A stretch of DNA of 6,964 bases from Acidobacteriota bacterium (GTDB lineage: Bacteria > Acidobacteriota > Terriglobia > UBA7540). Position 1 is the first letter of the stretch. The number at the start of each line of letters is the position of its first letter. Below, piece by piece: positions 5,886 through 6,964 of the stretch. The notes below the pieces were generated by a model. It did not search any database. It was given only the letters and a program-made list of their open reading frames with translations, and had not been told where the DNA came from. The translations under genes were made by a program, and so were the position numbers. The stretch lies in the NCBI GenBank assembly GCA_003224635.1, contig QHZK01000172.1:1-6964 (forward strand), in the 5' to 3' direction.

Positions 5886-6964
5886 ATGCGCAAAGGTAAA
5901 TTCGAGCGAGCCTCAGTCCGACCGTTAGGCGCGTTCTTGTTTTCCTTTCCCTTCCTTTTTTGGTGTGGGTCGGTCCTGGGACAGGCTAACCCTCAAAGCC
6001 TGGACGAGTACTTCCGCCGGGCGAGAGAACTCGAGCAACACGAAGATTACGCGGGCGCGGAGAGGCTCTATCAGGACGCGGCAAGGAGCTATCCCCATCA
6101 ACCCGAAATCCTCAAGCGGCTGGGCATCGTCTATCAAACCGAGCTGAAATTCCCCGAGTCGCTCGACGCCTTCAGCAAGGTGCTGCAGGGAGCCCCGCAG
6201 TATCCCGAGGTCAACTTTTATCAGGGGCTCTCCTACTTCGGCCTCAATCAGTTCGACCAGGCCATCAAGGCGTTCAACAAGGAAATCGAAGCCAACCCCA
6301 AGTATCGCCGGGCGCGCTACTACGAAGCGCTGGCTTTCCAGTCGCTGAACCGCAACGCCGACGCCTTGCAGCAGTACGAGATCCTGGTCAAAGAAGATCC
6401 CAGCGACTCGAGGGTGCTGTATCAGTTGATTCGCTTTCATAAGGCGGCGACGCTCAAGGCGATCAACCAGCTCGGCAATCTGGACCCGGATTCCGAATTC
6501 ATGCTCGTGCTGAAGGCCGAGGGCTATGCCGACCAGGGGAAGTATCCCGAGGCCATCCAGGACTACAAACAGGTTCTGCAAAAGAATCCGAGGTTCCCGG
6601 GCGTGCATTTCGCTCTGGGGGAGGTCTATTGGAAGAAGGTCGATTACCCGGCCGCCGAAAAGGAACTCCGGCTGGCGCTGGTTGAGGACCCCAACCACCC
6701 GCTGGCCAATTACTATCTGGGTGACATTCTGCTCAAGAGCCAGAAGGCTGACGACGCCGTTCCCTTACTCGAAATTGCCGTGGCGGCCAATCCCCAGTTG
6801 CCACAGGCCTATTTTCAGTTGGGGAAGTGCTACGTCGCACAGGGAAAGCTTCAGGAGGCCCTGAAGGTCTTGTTGAAGGCCGCTGAGCTCGATTCGAGCG
6901 ACAAGGCGACGCATTACCAGCTCGCCCAGCTTTACGCGCAGCTCAAGCAACCGGACAAGTCGCA
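5886..6964 (+). CDS. Secreted tetratricopeptide-repeat protein (3' end beyond window)
   Basis: Read from ATG 5886, open to the right edge: 359 codons seen. An N-terminal signal peptide has basic residues MRKGKFER, the hydrophobic stretch LGAFLFSFPFLFW (14-26) and likely cleavage at VLG|Q (30-33). Cys27 lacks a proper lipobox (FLFWC), so a lipoprotein is unlikely. From about 38 the protein is consecutive 34-residue TPR units, roughly 38-71, 72-105, 106-139, 140-173, 204-237, 238-271, 272-305, 306-339 and the start of another. They show typical positions such as the Gly/Ala/Tyr pattern of helix A, e.g. FYQGLSYFGLNQFDQAIKAF (111-130), and a proline ending units (NP, DP). Residues 174-203 are short and irregular. 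TPRs are protein-binding scaffolds; a periplasmic or surface scaffold is expected and the partner is unknown. A 71-base gap from the PLP gene and its own candidate promoter suggest a separate unit. Confidence 0.93.
   Translation, partial: MRKGKFERASVRPLGAFLFSFPFLFWCGSVLGQANPQSLDEYFRRARELEQHEDYAGAERLYQDAARSYPHQPEILKRLGIVYQTELKFPESLDAFSKVLQGAPQYPEVNFYQGLSYFGLNQFDQAIKAFNKEIEANPKYRRARYYEALAFQSLNRNADALQQYEILVKEDPSDSRVLYQLIRFHKAATLKAINQLGNLDPDSEFMLVLKAEGYADQGKYPEAIQDYKQVLQKNPRFPGVHFALGEVYWKKVDYPAAEKELRLALVEDPNHPLANYYLGDILLKSQKADDAVPLLEIAVAANPQLPQAYFQLGKCYVAQGKLQEALKVLLKAAELDSSDKATHYQLAQLYAQLKQPDKS

Noticed and set aside
5925..6698. Minus-strand open frame of 257 codons
   Set aside because: It is antisense to clear TPR repeats; its leucine/valine-rich pattern is what the complement of TPR codons gives.

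Overview
The window is GC-rich, densely coded bacterial DNA: five protein genes, no RNA genes, no mobile elements and no CRISPR array. The mix of twin-arginine (Tat) exported enzymes, a secreted tetratricopeptide protein and an Acidobacteria-type sugar porter suggests a soil Acidobacteriota (Solibacter/Bryobacter-like) or a similar heterotroph. This is an inference from gene style; there is no marker gene.

Layout: (1) minus strand, bases 1154 down to 1 and running off the left edge, a sugar porter of the major facilitator superfamily. (2) A 154-base divergent intergenic region with an inverted repeat around a minus-strand -10-like hexamer. (3) 1309-2727 plus, a Tat-exported enolase-superfamily protein of the D-mannonate dehydratase (ManD/RspA) type with a complete active site. 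(4) 2927-4468 plus (alternative start 2900), a fusion of an exported heparinase II/III-like beta-sandwich region with a class I SAM-dependent methyltransferase. (5) 4507-5814 plus, a Tat-exported class V aminotransferase-fold PLP enzyme. (6) 5886 to the right edge, plus, a secreted TPR-repeat protein, incomplete.

How they may work together (inference): the transporter and the ManD-like dehydratase share a divergent control region, which fits uptake and dehydration of sugars or sugar acids. The heparinase-like domain is a fold found in enzymes acting on uronate-containing polysaccharides, so the left and middle parts could form a small acidic-sugar locus. All four plus-strand genes begin with an export signal, including enzymes whose families normally work in the cytoplasm.

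The feature most worth following up is the methyltransferase fusion. A SAM enzyme joined to an export signal is hard to reconcile with cytoplasmic SAM, and the domain junction carries a hairpin whose 3' arm holds a Shine-Dalgarno-like sequence six bases before an in-frame TTG, a possible internal start for a free cytoplasmic methyltransferase.
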